The position numbers and the translations under genes are program-made. 64,000 nt of DNA from DAIMZI01 sp036734025 (GTDB lineage: Bacteria; Pseudomonadota; Alphaproteobacteria; Rhizobiales; Rhodomicrobiaceae), in assembly GCA_036734025.1 (NCBI GenBank), contig DAIMZI010000006.1, forward strand, positions 1 through 64,000, read 5' to 3'. Below the pieces are notes generated by a model. The model was given only the letters and a program-made list of their open reading frames with translations. It ran no database searches and was not told the origin of the DNA. Shown here piece by piece: positions 57,139-64,000 of the stretch (position 1 is its first letter; each line of letters opens with the position of its first letter).

Positions 57139-58263
57139 TCAGGCGAAGGCGGCGACGTCAGCCTCTTGCCTGCTTTCGCCTCTGCCTGAAACCAGTTCGA
57201 TACCGATATAGCGGATGCGCCCGCCGATCTTGGCCTTTTCGATCCCCAGATCGGCCAGTTCCCGCCCGAAGATCGGTAGGCTGACAGGGTCCTTCTCCAG
57301 AAGATCGCACCAATTGCAGTAATCCTCGAACAGCGACAACGCCGTCAGGCTGGACCCGTCGGCCCGCCGGATACGCTCGTCGAAATAGATTTCGACATCA
57401 CTCCTAGGCGCAGGAGGCTCCATATGCTCCAGCAGCGGAACCGCCGCCGCGGTCTGGACAGGCGTGACAACGGCTTTCGGCTTTTCCTCAAGGATGCGCC
57501 AATGGCTGAGCGCCACATAAAAGCCCAGCGCGGAACCGGCCTCCACAAGGATCGAGACGAGGATGATCAGCGAAAGTTGTATCTTGTCAGTGCCCAGACC
57601 GGAAAGGTTGGACAGGATCGCGGCCTGCGGATCGGCCTGTTGCGACGGACCGGCGTTGCGCATCTCATCCAGCCGGGCACGAACCGCAATGATGCGGGCA
57701 TCGAGCATCTGTGCCTTTTCCGCCGCCGCCAGTTCCGCCTTCAGCGCATGATAGCCCTGGCAATAATCAATACTCGGCTTGATGGTGGCATTGGTGCATC
57801 CAGCCGTTGCATCCCAGCGCCGGTTCTGCTGCAGGCCGGCAATCTCGCTCTTGACCACGCCCACCGGCCGATGCTGCGGCAGCCAGCCCATCTCGCTGCG
57901 GGCCCGAGCCAGTTCGGCGCGCAGATCATCGTAGCTGGCCGCGGTGGCTGCCCGCTCGCTCATGGTGTCGGCGCGGTTCAGCGCAGCAAAGCCGAGCGAG
58001 GATGTCAGCGAATACAGGGCGCATACACAAAGCAGCAAGACGCCGCCCATAGCCTGAGACCAGGTCCGGTTGCGCAGCGCCGCGAGAATGAGGAAAGGCA
58101 GCAATGCCTTGAGACAATCGGCGGCCGCGCTGGCCGCGCCGTAAATGTGAGCGTCGAATTCGGTCTTGCCGAGCCCGAAACCGAAGCGCCAGTTCATCGC
58201 CGCGGACACGAGCAGCAGTGTCGCAGCCGCCAGAACCCCGAGAAACCCGAGAATATGCCTCAT
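57139..58263 (-). CDS. Membrane protein with coiled coil and D5/primase-like winged-helix tail
   Basis: 374 aa. Four hydrophobic helices (about 5-24, 50-64, 70-92, 228-250) surround a charged coiled-coil segment at about 105-205 with two Cys (AGCTNATIKPSIDYCQGYHA). After the last helix a cytoplasmic tail ends in LSLFEDYCNWCDLLEKDPVS, then PIFGRELADLG and GGRIRYIGIEL. This tail resembles the C-terminal winged helix of phage D5-like primase/helicase proteins. A membrane protein with a nucleic-acid-binding tail is unusual. No phage gene is adjacent. The domain call needs profile confirmation. Confidence 0.7.
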   Translation of the reverse strand: MRHILGFLGVLAAATLLLVSAAMNWRFGFGLGKTEFDAHIYGAASAAADCLKALLPFLILAALRNRTWSQAMGGVLLLCVCALYSLTSSLGFAALNRADTMSERAATAASYDDLRAELARARSEMGWLPQHRPVGVVKSEIAGLQQNRRWDATAGCTNATIKPSIDYCQGYHALKAELAAAEKAQMLDARIIAVRARLDEMRNAGPSQQADPQAAILSNLSGLGTDKIQLSLIILVSILVEAGSALGFYVALSHWRILEEKPKAVVTPVQTAAAVPLLEHMEPPAPRSDVEIYFDERIRRADGSSLTALSLFEDYCNWCDLLEKDPVSLPIFGRELADLGIEKAKIGGRIRYIGIELVSGRGESRQEADVAAFA

Positions 58264-58739
58264 CGAAACAGCCCCCTTTTGCCGGCGACATGGCGCCGGA
58301 TGCGTTCACAAGGGGGCGAACATGGTGACACGCAAACCCGTTCCGACTCGGCATTACGCACGAATCGACGACGGCCTTGCGTGACGCCTGAGGTCACGCG
58401 CTGAAATAAACCTGATACGCAAAATACAATAAAGCCGTGATTGTCCAGTCACGACGCGCACAATTGACTAAATCTCAGCTAGCCGGGGAGGAAGTTTGCC
58501 GCATCACCCCCGCCTGCCCTTCGCGCTTGTCCGCTGCCCGTTCGCCGCTCAATTCAAGCAAACCTGCGCTTTGGGAGGTCGTTCAAAAAGCCGAGAAGAT
58601 TCAGCCCCCTACATGAACGATAGCTGATTCGTGGTGGTCAAGAAAAGATTAAGTTTTGCCCATATGTAGTGGATTTTCGGTGTGTAACACCTTGATATTG
58701 TAGAACAGCCGTATGTGTGGGCGGCAAATGCCGCGCCTC
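58264..58739. other. AT-richer intergenic region (476 bp)
   Basis: No gene. It holds the hairpin GCGTGAC-GCCTGAG-GTCACGC (58379-58399), 115 bp upstream of the D5-tail membrane gene, and the small inverted repeat GGTGT-GTA-ACACC (58679-58691) just after the coiled-coil gene on the minus strand. The stretch 58400-58470 is A/T-rich and may hold the promoter of the membrane gene. Confidence 0.5.
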
Positions 58740-60590
58740 TCAGCCGGAACGGCTTTCCGGAATGCGCCTCAGACGCGCCAGCAGGGATGCTGCGCCCGGC
58801 GGCGCGCCTGCTGCGGCAACCGACTCCCTGGTGTCCTTTGCCGTGTCCGGCTTTGCCTCTTGCTTGCCAGGCGGCTTAGCAGTTTGCCCGGCCGTATCGT
58901 CGGGCGCGTCGGGGCCGGGCAGATCACGCGCGGCTGCGTCCTGCTCAGCTTCGGCTTGCGCTTCGTGTTGAGCGTTGTCTGGCGAGCCGTCTTGGTTTTG
59001 TGCCTCGTCGATTTGCCGATCCGCCGCCGCCTTGGTGTCGTGCGCGTAGTCCTCCCCGTCTTCCGGCGAGGCGTGCTCGTCTGCGCCGGCCGTCCCATGG
59101 GCGCTGCGCAGCGCAGGCTCAGGCTTTGTCTGGTCGTCGACCTGGGTCTTGCGGGCCTTTTGCGCGGCGAGGCTTTCTCTGTCGCCGGCCTGCCGCTGTG
59201 CCGCGATCGTCTGGCGCAGGCTATGGTACAGGTCGCCGGGTTCATCATGACTGCCGACGCCATCCGCATCGGCCTCGTGCGCGCCGCGCGACGGCTCGGC
59301 TCTGTCCAGCGGCGTCGCCGAGACCGGCACACCTTCATCCGCCTTCAAGTCGAGCGTGGGAGCGCGCGGTGCCTCGGATAATGGCCGCGCCGTATGCGGT
59401 GTGTGCTGCGCCGCTTTCTGCGACGCATCTCCCGAAATCGCCATCTGATCGGCGGGCGCGCCATCATCGGCGCCATCGTTCCTGATCATTTCGCGCCAGC
59501 TCTGCGTCGGACTGGCGGATGCCACAGTCTTAACCTTTTCGATCGTTCGGCTCATGGTCGCGCCGGCCCAGCCCGAGACAGCCTGCGCAGCGCGCATCGC
59601 CAGTCGCGCGCGCGCCGAATTCGATTTTTCCGCAGCCGCAGCACCTGCCGCCTGACGTGCAGTCGCAGCTGGCATGAGCCCCGCATCATTGCGCAAAGAG
59701 AGCTCCTCAGCTTCGGCCAGCCCGCTCAGCAGGGCGCTGATCGCCCGCGCCTCGGGCACCCGTGCGCTGGCTTCATCGGCAACGCGCGCATGCCGGCCTG
59801 CGGGCAGCGCGTCGGTATTTGCCGGAACATCCTGGTCTTTGGCGGCATTCACGATCCGCTCGGCGAGTTGCTGCAACTCGGTCTTGAGCACATTGATCTG
59901 ATGCGCTTCGCGGTCATAGGCCACCGCCAGCCGCTCACGCATCTTGGAAAGATCCACGTTCAGCCGGTCATACTCGGCGCGGTAATCGTGAATTGTCCAC
60001 TTTGACGGGCCCTTCTTGAAGCGGCCCGAGTTCTGGGCGCCGGACATTTCCATGCTCTGGCGCAAACGGGCGATCTCGGATTGCTGCATCTCGGTGGTTC
60101 GATGCGCTATCGCCAGGTTTTCCTCGCGCCGCTTCAGCCGGTTGATGAGCATCCGGACTTCCTTGTCGCGCACATCCAGCAGCGCGTAGGCCTCGGATGC
60201 CGCACGGTCGAGTTCGGGCACGCGCGTGGCGATCGTCCGTTGCAGCACAGTTGCCGCGTTGTGATGGGCATCAAGCGTGGAGCGCATGCTGGCCGCCTGA
60301 TCCTTGAGGCTCGCGATCTCCATCTGCAACCGGCTGATCTGAACGAGATAACGCGCCGCCAGCATCTTTTCCTGCGACAGGGCTGCTTCAAGCCTGCGGA
60401 TCATGATCGCATAGTTGGCGCGCAACTGGTCGCGGTCGGCCTCGATGTCGGCGATCGACATGGGCATGCTCTGCTCCAGCCGCCGCGTTGTCAGACGCGC
60501 GGCCCGCCGCCACAGGGACGGCGCGAGAAGCAGGGCGATGAGGCTGGCCACCAGAAAGCCGAGCACCACCAGCATGATGGACTGTATCAT
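58740..60590 (-). CDS. Membrane-anchored coiled-coil protein (Rhizobiales type)
   Basis: 616 aa. One N-terminal helix (IMLVVLGFLVASLIALLLAP) is followed by RRAARLTTRRLEQSMPMSIA, then DIEADRDQLRANYAIMIRRL, a sequence type I know from Rhizobiales hypothetical proteins. A long coiled coil covers about 45-270 (LQMEIASLKDQAASM, VRMLINRLKRREENLAIAH, LKTELQQLAERI). The C-terminal half is an acidic, Ala/Asp/Gln-rich disordered region. The body should be cytoplasmic. Function unknown; an envelope or division scaffold is only a guess. Confidence 0.8.
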   Translation of the reverse strand: MIQSIMLVVLGFLVASLIALLLAPSLWRRAARLTTRRLEQSMPMSIADIEADRDQLRANYAIMIRRLEAALSQEKMLAARYLVQISRLQMEIASLKDQAASMRSTLDAHHNAATVLQRTIATRVPELDRAASEAYALLDVRDKEVRMLINRLKRREENLAIAHRTTEMQQSEIARLRQSMEMSGAQNSGRFKKGPSKWTIHDYRAEYDRLNVDLSKMRERLAVAYDREAHQINVLKTELQQLAERIVNAAKDQDVPANTDALPAGRHARVADEASARVPEARAISALLSGLAEAEELSLRNDAGLMPAATARQAAGAAAAEKSNSARARLAMRAAQAVSGWAGATMSRTIEKVKTVASASPTQSWREMIRNDGADDGAPADQMAISGDASQKAAQHTPHTARPLSEAPRAPTLDLKADEGVPVSATPLDRAEPSRGAHEADADGVGSHDEPGDLYHSLRQTIAAQRQAGDRESLAAQKARKTQVDDQTKPEPALRSAHGTAGADEHASPEDGEDYAHDTKAAADRQIDEAQNQDGSPDNAQHEAQAEAEQDAAARDLPGPDAPDDTAGQTAKPPGKQEAKPDTAKDTRESVAAAGAPPGAASLLARLRRIPESRSG

Positions 60591-61010
60591 GACGATGGCG
60601 CCTCTGATTGCCCATTGCCAGATGAGGTTTGCATAAGCTGCGCCGTCAGAGCGGGACCTCCCGTCCTAAGGGATGAGGCAAAGTCAGGAAAGTCGATATT
60701 GTGCCATTTTCAGACGGCCCGCGCCAGCGCCCGTAGCGTATGCTCAGCACATGCCCACCGCCCCAAACCCCGCGAACCTGAATGTCTTCTAGCCGGATTA
60801 TCCAGGCTGACACAAGCAGCGCGTTAGGCCCGGCGTCTGTAGCATGGCAAAAACTTGGGCCGTAGCAGGCTCGACGCCCGCGCCGCGCCCAGACAGACCC
60901 GGCGCGGCTTACCTGCCGGGCCTGGGCTGCCGTGGCGCGCCGTCGCGACATCTGCTGCGCTTGGCCGTCGTCAGATGCTGCGCTTGGCCATCGTCAGAAC
61001 GGATTGTACC
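60591..61010. other. Intergenic region with tandem repeat and hairpin (420 bp)
   Basis: No gene. After eipA lies a 23-bp tandem duplication with one mismatch (listed separately). A further hairpin GCCGCGCC/GGCGCGGC (60882-60889 and 60901-60908, 11-nt loop) about 105 bp downstream of the eipA stop could end its transcript. Confidence 0.5.
60953..60998. repeat. 23-bp tandem duplication downstream of eipA
   Basis: Two copies of a 23-bp unit beginning TGCTGCGCTTGGCC abut at 60953-60975 and 60976-60998. They differ by a single G/A. Such a fresh duplication may vary in copy number between strains. Confidence 0.85.
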
Positions 61011-61916
61011 TCAGAACGGGTTCCATGTCGGTTCACGCGAATATTTGAGATATCCGACATTGGCGCCAAGGCGGAAGCCGACGCCGGAGCGGATCGGCGC
61101 CAGCACGACATCGCCGTAGCGCTGAAACGTTATGCCGACGCCGCCGACGAAATAGGCCGACCCGTCAACGCCGGCGAAGCGATGATAGATTTCATCCGGG
61201 TGGCGCAGATTATAGACCAAAATCATGGTCTTGGAGCCTTCCGCGCCAAAGTCATAGCCCAGCGACGGCCCCTGCCAGAATACCCGCTGATCATCAACAA
61301 ACTTCGTCGTCAGGATGCCTTCGCCATAACGCAGCCCGGCGATGAAAGCGCCACCGGCTTCTTCGCCGAGAATATAGCCGTTGGGCCGTCCCTGGCGCGA
61401 GAATGCGTATTCGACGACGCGCGACAGCCCATCGGTAACGGTGCCGAAGAACCGGTGACCGGCATCAACGATTTCATCTGCCGTGTAGGTTTCATCGTCA
61501 TAAGGCTCGGCGGCGGCCCGGTCCGGCTCGCGCAGCGGACGGTCATCACGATAGCGGTCATCGCGAGGACGCTCCTCGCTGGCGAGTGGGGGATTGTCCA
61601 GCCGGTCGGAGCGCCCCGTGCTGGCTTGCGGCGGACTGATGCGCTGGGGCGATGAGCCGTCATCAGCGCGATCTTCATCGGTGCGCGAGCGCTCCCACGG
61701 CGGCAGATAGGATTCATCTTCGGCAGGCGCCTGCTCCGCCTGAGCGAGAATGAGGGCCTGATGCGCCGCTCCGGCCGGCTCGGCCGCAAGCTGGCCCGAA
61801 CCCCAGGCGCCAAGGACAAGCAACGCTGCCAAGGCCACGCACAGGTTGCGCATGGCCGCGGCCGGAAGACTTGTGTGTGAGATCATATGCCCGTCATTCA
61901 TTGGTTTGCTCTGCAT
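61011..61916 (-). CDS. eipA: Envelope integrity protein EipA (DUF1134)
   Basis: 301 aa. The N-terminus holds a signal peptide (about 22-45, MRNLCVALAALLVLGAWGSG). A Pro/Asp/Arg-rich disordered segment (50-130) comes next, then the DUF1134 lipid-binding-like domain (about 135-301): TADEIVDAGHRFFGTVTDGL, PNGYILGEEAGGAFIAGLRY, KTMILVYNL and the closing GANVGYLKYSREPTWNPF. In Brucella this periplasmic protein maintains the envelope and virulence. Its ribosome-binding site region is duplicated (61918-61949). Start ATG 61916. Confidence 0.92.
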   Translation of the reverse strand: MQSKPMNDGHMISHTSLPAAAMRNLCVALAALLVLGAWGSGQLAAEPAGAAHQALILAQAEQAPAEDESYLPPWERSRTDEDRADDGSSPQRISPPQASTGRSDRLDNPPLASEERPRDDRYRDDRPLREPDRAAAEPYDDETYTADEIVDAGHRFFGTVTDGLSRVVEYAFSRQGRPNGYILGEEAGGAFIAGLRYGEGILTTKFVDDQRVFWQGPSLGYDFGAEGSKTMILVYNLRHPDEIYHRFAGVDGSAYFVGGVGITFQRYGDVVLAPIRSGVGFRLGANVGYLKYSREPTWNPF

Positions 61917-61917
61917 T

Positions 61918-61949
61918 GGTTTGCCCCTTGAAGGGTTTGCCCCTTGAAG
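61918..61949 (-). repeat. Tandem duplication of the eipA ribosome-binding region
   Basis: Two abutting perfect 16-bp copies, GGTTTGCCCCTTGAAG on the plus strand (61918-61933, 61934-61949). On the mRNA strand each carries an AAGGGG Shine-Dalgarno. A degenerate third copy (CAGAGCAAACCAATG on the mRNA strand) lies inside the first codons and leads to a second in-frame ATG at 61901. Confidence 0.85.
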
Positions 61950-62181
61950 ATTGCGCCGCTAGCGGCGACGCGCGGTTCTCGTGCCCCATCAAGGCGCCGT
62001 CGTGCAGCCGGCGCGCCCGCCGGCCAGGGCCGCATTACCGGAGGACATATCCCGCACAACGGAGCACTACGCGAATCACTGCAATATAACCGAGGATAAG
62101 GAAGAACTGTGACGCGGGCGCGGTCGCGACGGCATGCTCGCGAAAATTTGCACAACCAAGATCAGGCCTCCGAGCGCCAGA

Positions 62182-62994
62182 TCAGGCCGAGGGATCGCGG
62201 CCCCAGGCGATGAAACTCGGGTTCAGATAGCCCTGATCGGTCTTGCCATAGGTCAGCGGAGCGCCATCTTCGCGCAGCACCACGCCGCCAGCCGCCAGCA
62301 GGATCGCGTGCCCTGCCGCGGTGTCCCATTGCGATGTCGGCCCGAGCCGCGGATAGACGTCCGCGCGCCCCGCAGCGAGGATGCAGAACTTGAGCGACGA
62401 GCCCACCCGTTCCGTCTCGTTGATGGCGTGACTGGCCAGAAAGCCGAGAGTCGCCTCGTTCATGTGCGCGCGGCTTGCCAAGGCCACCATGCCCGCAGCG
62501 GGCGGCGTCCTGGTGCGCAGCGCTGCATGATCCGCCCGATCAAGCAACAGGCGCTCACCGGGCTTGAGCTTCACAGCCACAGCGCGCTGCGGGCCGGTCG
62601 TGATGTAAAGCTCGCCCAATGCCGGCGCATACATGAGCCCGAACACCGGCACGCCATGTTCCACCATGGCGATGTTGACGGTGAATTCACGGATGCGGTT
62701 GATGAATTCCTTGGTACCGTCGAGCGGGTCAACCAGAAAGAACCGGTCGCCGATCGCTGGCACACGGCCGGCCGCCACCGATTCTTCCGCAATCACCGGC
62801 ACGCCGGGAGCCAGCCTTGCAAGATCGCTCAGGATAATATTTTCAGCCACGCGGTCGGCTTCGGTCACCGGGCTGGCATCGGCCTTTTGCTCGACATCGA
62901 AGCCCCGCGCATAGATCTCCATGATCGCATCCCCCGCGATCTGGGCCGTCTGAAAAAGGCCGTTGGCGAGATCCAGGGCGAGAATGCGGCTCAT
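62182..62994 (-). CDS. cysQ: 3'(2'),5'-bisphosphate nucleotidase CysQ
   Basis: 270 aa of the inositol-monophosphatase superfamily. Hydrolyses PAP from sulfate assimilation. Metal-binding motifs are AEES, FLVDPLDGTKEFINR and QWDTAAGHAILLAAGG. TEADRVAENII is also typical. ATG 62994 (MSRILALDLANG) gives the normal length; upstream codons are ignored. The gene stands alone on the minus strand, divergent from chpT. Confidence 0.95.
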   Translation of the reverse strand: MSRILALDLANGLFQTAQIAGDAIMEIYARGFDVEQKADASPVTEADRVAENIILSDLARLAPGVPVIAEESVAAGRVPAIGDRFFLVDPLDGTKEFINRIREFTVNIAMVEHGVPVFGLMYAPALGELYITTGPQRAVAVKLKPGERLLLDRADHAALRTRTPPAAGMVALASRAHMNEATLGFLASHAINETERVGSSLKFCILAAGRADVYPRLGPTSQWDTAAGHAILLAAGGVVLREDGAPLTYGKTDQGYLNPSFIAWGRDPSA

Positions 62995-63482
62995 CTGCGT
63001 CTCCGTGGCGCGTCCCCGCACCGGCTGAAATGTACTGATCGGCGCGCGAATCGCATGGTCAGGAAGTCCCGAAATGCAGGCTGTGTCTAGCATCTGATCC
63101 GCCACGATCCAAGCCGCGCGTCCGCCCATCTCGCCCGCGATCGGTTTTTGTCCCAAATCGTGGCCGGCACACACGCCAGCATGAAATTAGTTGGGCATGG
63201 ACCTGTGCCGCCGATTGCATCAGGCTTGGCATCTGGGACGCAACACATGTATCAGCTAGGGACTGCGGTGATGAGGGCACGGCAGTACAGGCGCAGATTC
63301 GCGGGGGCAAGGCGATGGCGCGCACATGGCGAAGCACCATATGTGTGGCGACTTGCAAGGCTCATCTTGCGCCTGCGGCACCGGGATTTCAAACGAGCTT
63401 GCATTTCGCGGCACGACGCTGGAGCGGGCTCACCGGAGCCGGAGCAATTCGAGCACGATACGCGAACAGTTGAGGAGGCGGC
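62995..63482. other. Divergent region cysQ/chpT (488 bp), no gene accepted
   Basis: An open frame on the plus strand (about 63148-63486, 112 codons) is Arg-rich, lacks a ribosome-binding site and resembles nothing I know, so it is not called. The region should carry the promoters of cysQ and chpT. GAGGAGG at 63471-63477 is the chpT ribosome-binding site. Confidence 0.5.
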
Positions 63483-64000
63483 ATGACTGTAAAGCCGGTA
63501 CTGGGCGACATCGACCTGACGGCGTTCATGTCAAGCAGGATCTGCCATGATCTGGTCGGGCCGATCGGCGCGATCAATAATGGCCTGGAACTGCTGGAAG
63601 AAGAAACCGACGAAGATACAAGGGCTTATGCCCATGAAGTGATTCTGAACAGTGCGCAGGCGGCCTGGACCCGGCTCGAATTTGCCCGGCTTGCCTTCGG
63701 CGCATCCTCGAGCATCGGCAGCGCGATAGACATCACGCAGGCCGAAAAGATCGCGCGCGGCTATGTCGAGGAAACCAAGCACACACTGACCTGGCAGGCC
63801 GATCCTGACGCGGCTCTGGACAAGGGACTTGCCCGCCTGCTCATGATCCTCATCGCGATTGCCCTGCCAGCCGTGCCGGGCGGTGGCGAGCTTGCGGTCA
63901 AGGCCGAGGGCAAGGGCGAGGCCGCGCGCTTCGAAATCCGCTGCACCGGAAGGCTGGCGCGCATCCCCGAGGGCGTCGCCGACATCTTGTCGGGCAAGCG
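63483..64000 (+). CDS. chpT: Histidine phosphotransferase ChpT (3' end outside window)
   Basis: The visible 172 codons match ChpT, which passes phosphate from CckA to CtrA and CpdR. The phospho-acceptor His22 is in SSRICHDLVGPIGAINNGLE. The following helix hairpin (AYAHEVILNSAQAAWTRLEF, then ARLAFGASSSIG) forms the dimerisation domain. The degenerate Bergerat-like domain begins with AEKIARGYVEE. ATG 63483 follows GAGGAGG. ClpXP and ClpAP components in the same window belong to the same cell-cycle network in Caulobacter. Confidence 0.94.
   Translation, partial: MTVKPVLGDIDLTAFMSSRICHDLVGPIGAINNGLELLEEETDEDTRAYAHEVILNSAQAAWTRLEFARLAFGASSSIGSAIDITQAEKIARGYVEETKHTLTWQADPDAALDKGLARLLMILIAIALPAVPGGGELAVKAEGKGEAARFEIRCTGRLARIPEGVADILSGK

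Noticed and set aside
63148..63486. 112-codon plus-strand frame upstream of chpT
   Set aside because: No ribosome-binding site, Arg-rich, and it overlaps the chpT start; more likely promoter DNA.

Overview
The window is a GC-rich alphaproteobacterial chromosome segment with no phage, transposase, CRISPR or plasmid genes. A Hyphomicrobiales (Rhizobiales)-like host is the best guess. Pointers are the tig-clpP-clpX order, secA opposite a parvulin-argJ-mutT block, murA-DUF2948-hisD-UPF0262-LMW phosphatase-maf-yacG, clpS-clpA, EipA (DUF1134), the cell-cycle phosphotransferase ChpT, a membrane-anchored coiled-coil protein of a type I know from Rhizobiales, and a palindromic intergenic repeat of a kind I associate with Rhizobiales genomes. 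I cannot name a genus. clpX is cut by the left edge and chpT by the right edge.

Layout. 1-3.4 kb: protein quality control (clpX, clpP, tig) and tRNA-Leu(UAG). 3.6-9.8 kb: Tat-exported metallo-beta-lactamase-fold protein, membrane PH-like protein, aroC, histidine phosphatase, coiled-coil membrane protein, fabI, and pdxH on the other strand. 9.8-13.2 kb: a three-gene membrane operon (DCC thiol protein, HTTM-like membrane protein, single-TM protein) and mgtE. 13.5-19 kb: ettA and a 1173-residue symporter/hybrid histidine kinase. 19.3-21.8 kb: rplY-pth-ychF. 21.8-25.9 kb: copper-type P-ATPase, two small membrane proteins, PNPOx-like flavoprotein. 25.8-31.7 kb: mutT, argJ, parvulin, secA. 31.9-37.7 kb: SRPBCC protein, a TakP-like TRAP transporter operon, and a sigma-54 activator with a matching -24/-12 promoter between them. 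38-43.9 kb: murA to yacG housekeeping block. 43.9-48.8 kb: PH-like membrane protein and an RND efflux pair. 49.1-53.8 kb: clpS-clpA and a SPOR-domain D,D-carboxypeptidase. 53.9-64 kb: VWA and DnaJ proteins, panC, DUF1489, a membrane protein with a D5/primase-like tail, a coiled-coil membrane protein, eipA, cysQ and chpT.

How the parts work together. ClpX, ClpA, ClpS and ClpP form one proteolysis network (N-end rule and CtrA-type cell-cycle substrates), and ChpT links to CtrA phosphorylation. Envelope functions dominate the rest: MurA, the carboxypeptidase, EipA, SecA, parvulin, the RND pump, the copper ATPase, MgtE and the TRAP system. The clearest regulatory circuit is the sigma-54 activator plus TRAP operon. 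The least understood parts are the HTTM/DCC trio, the VWA/DnaJ pair and the membrane protein with the D5-like C-terminus.
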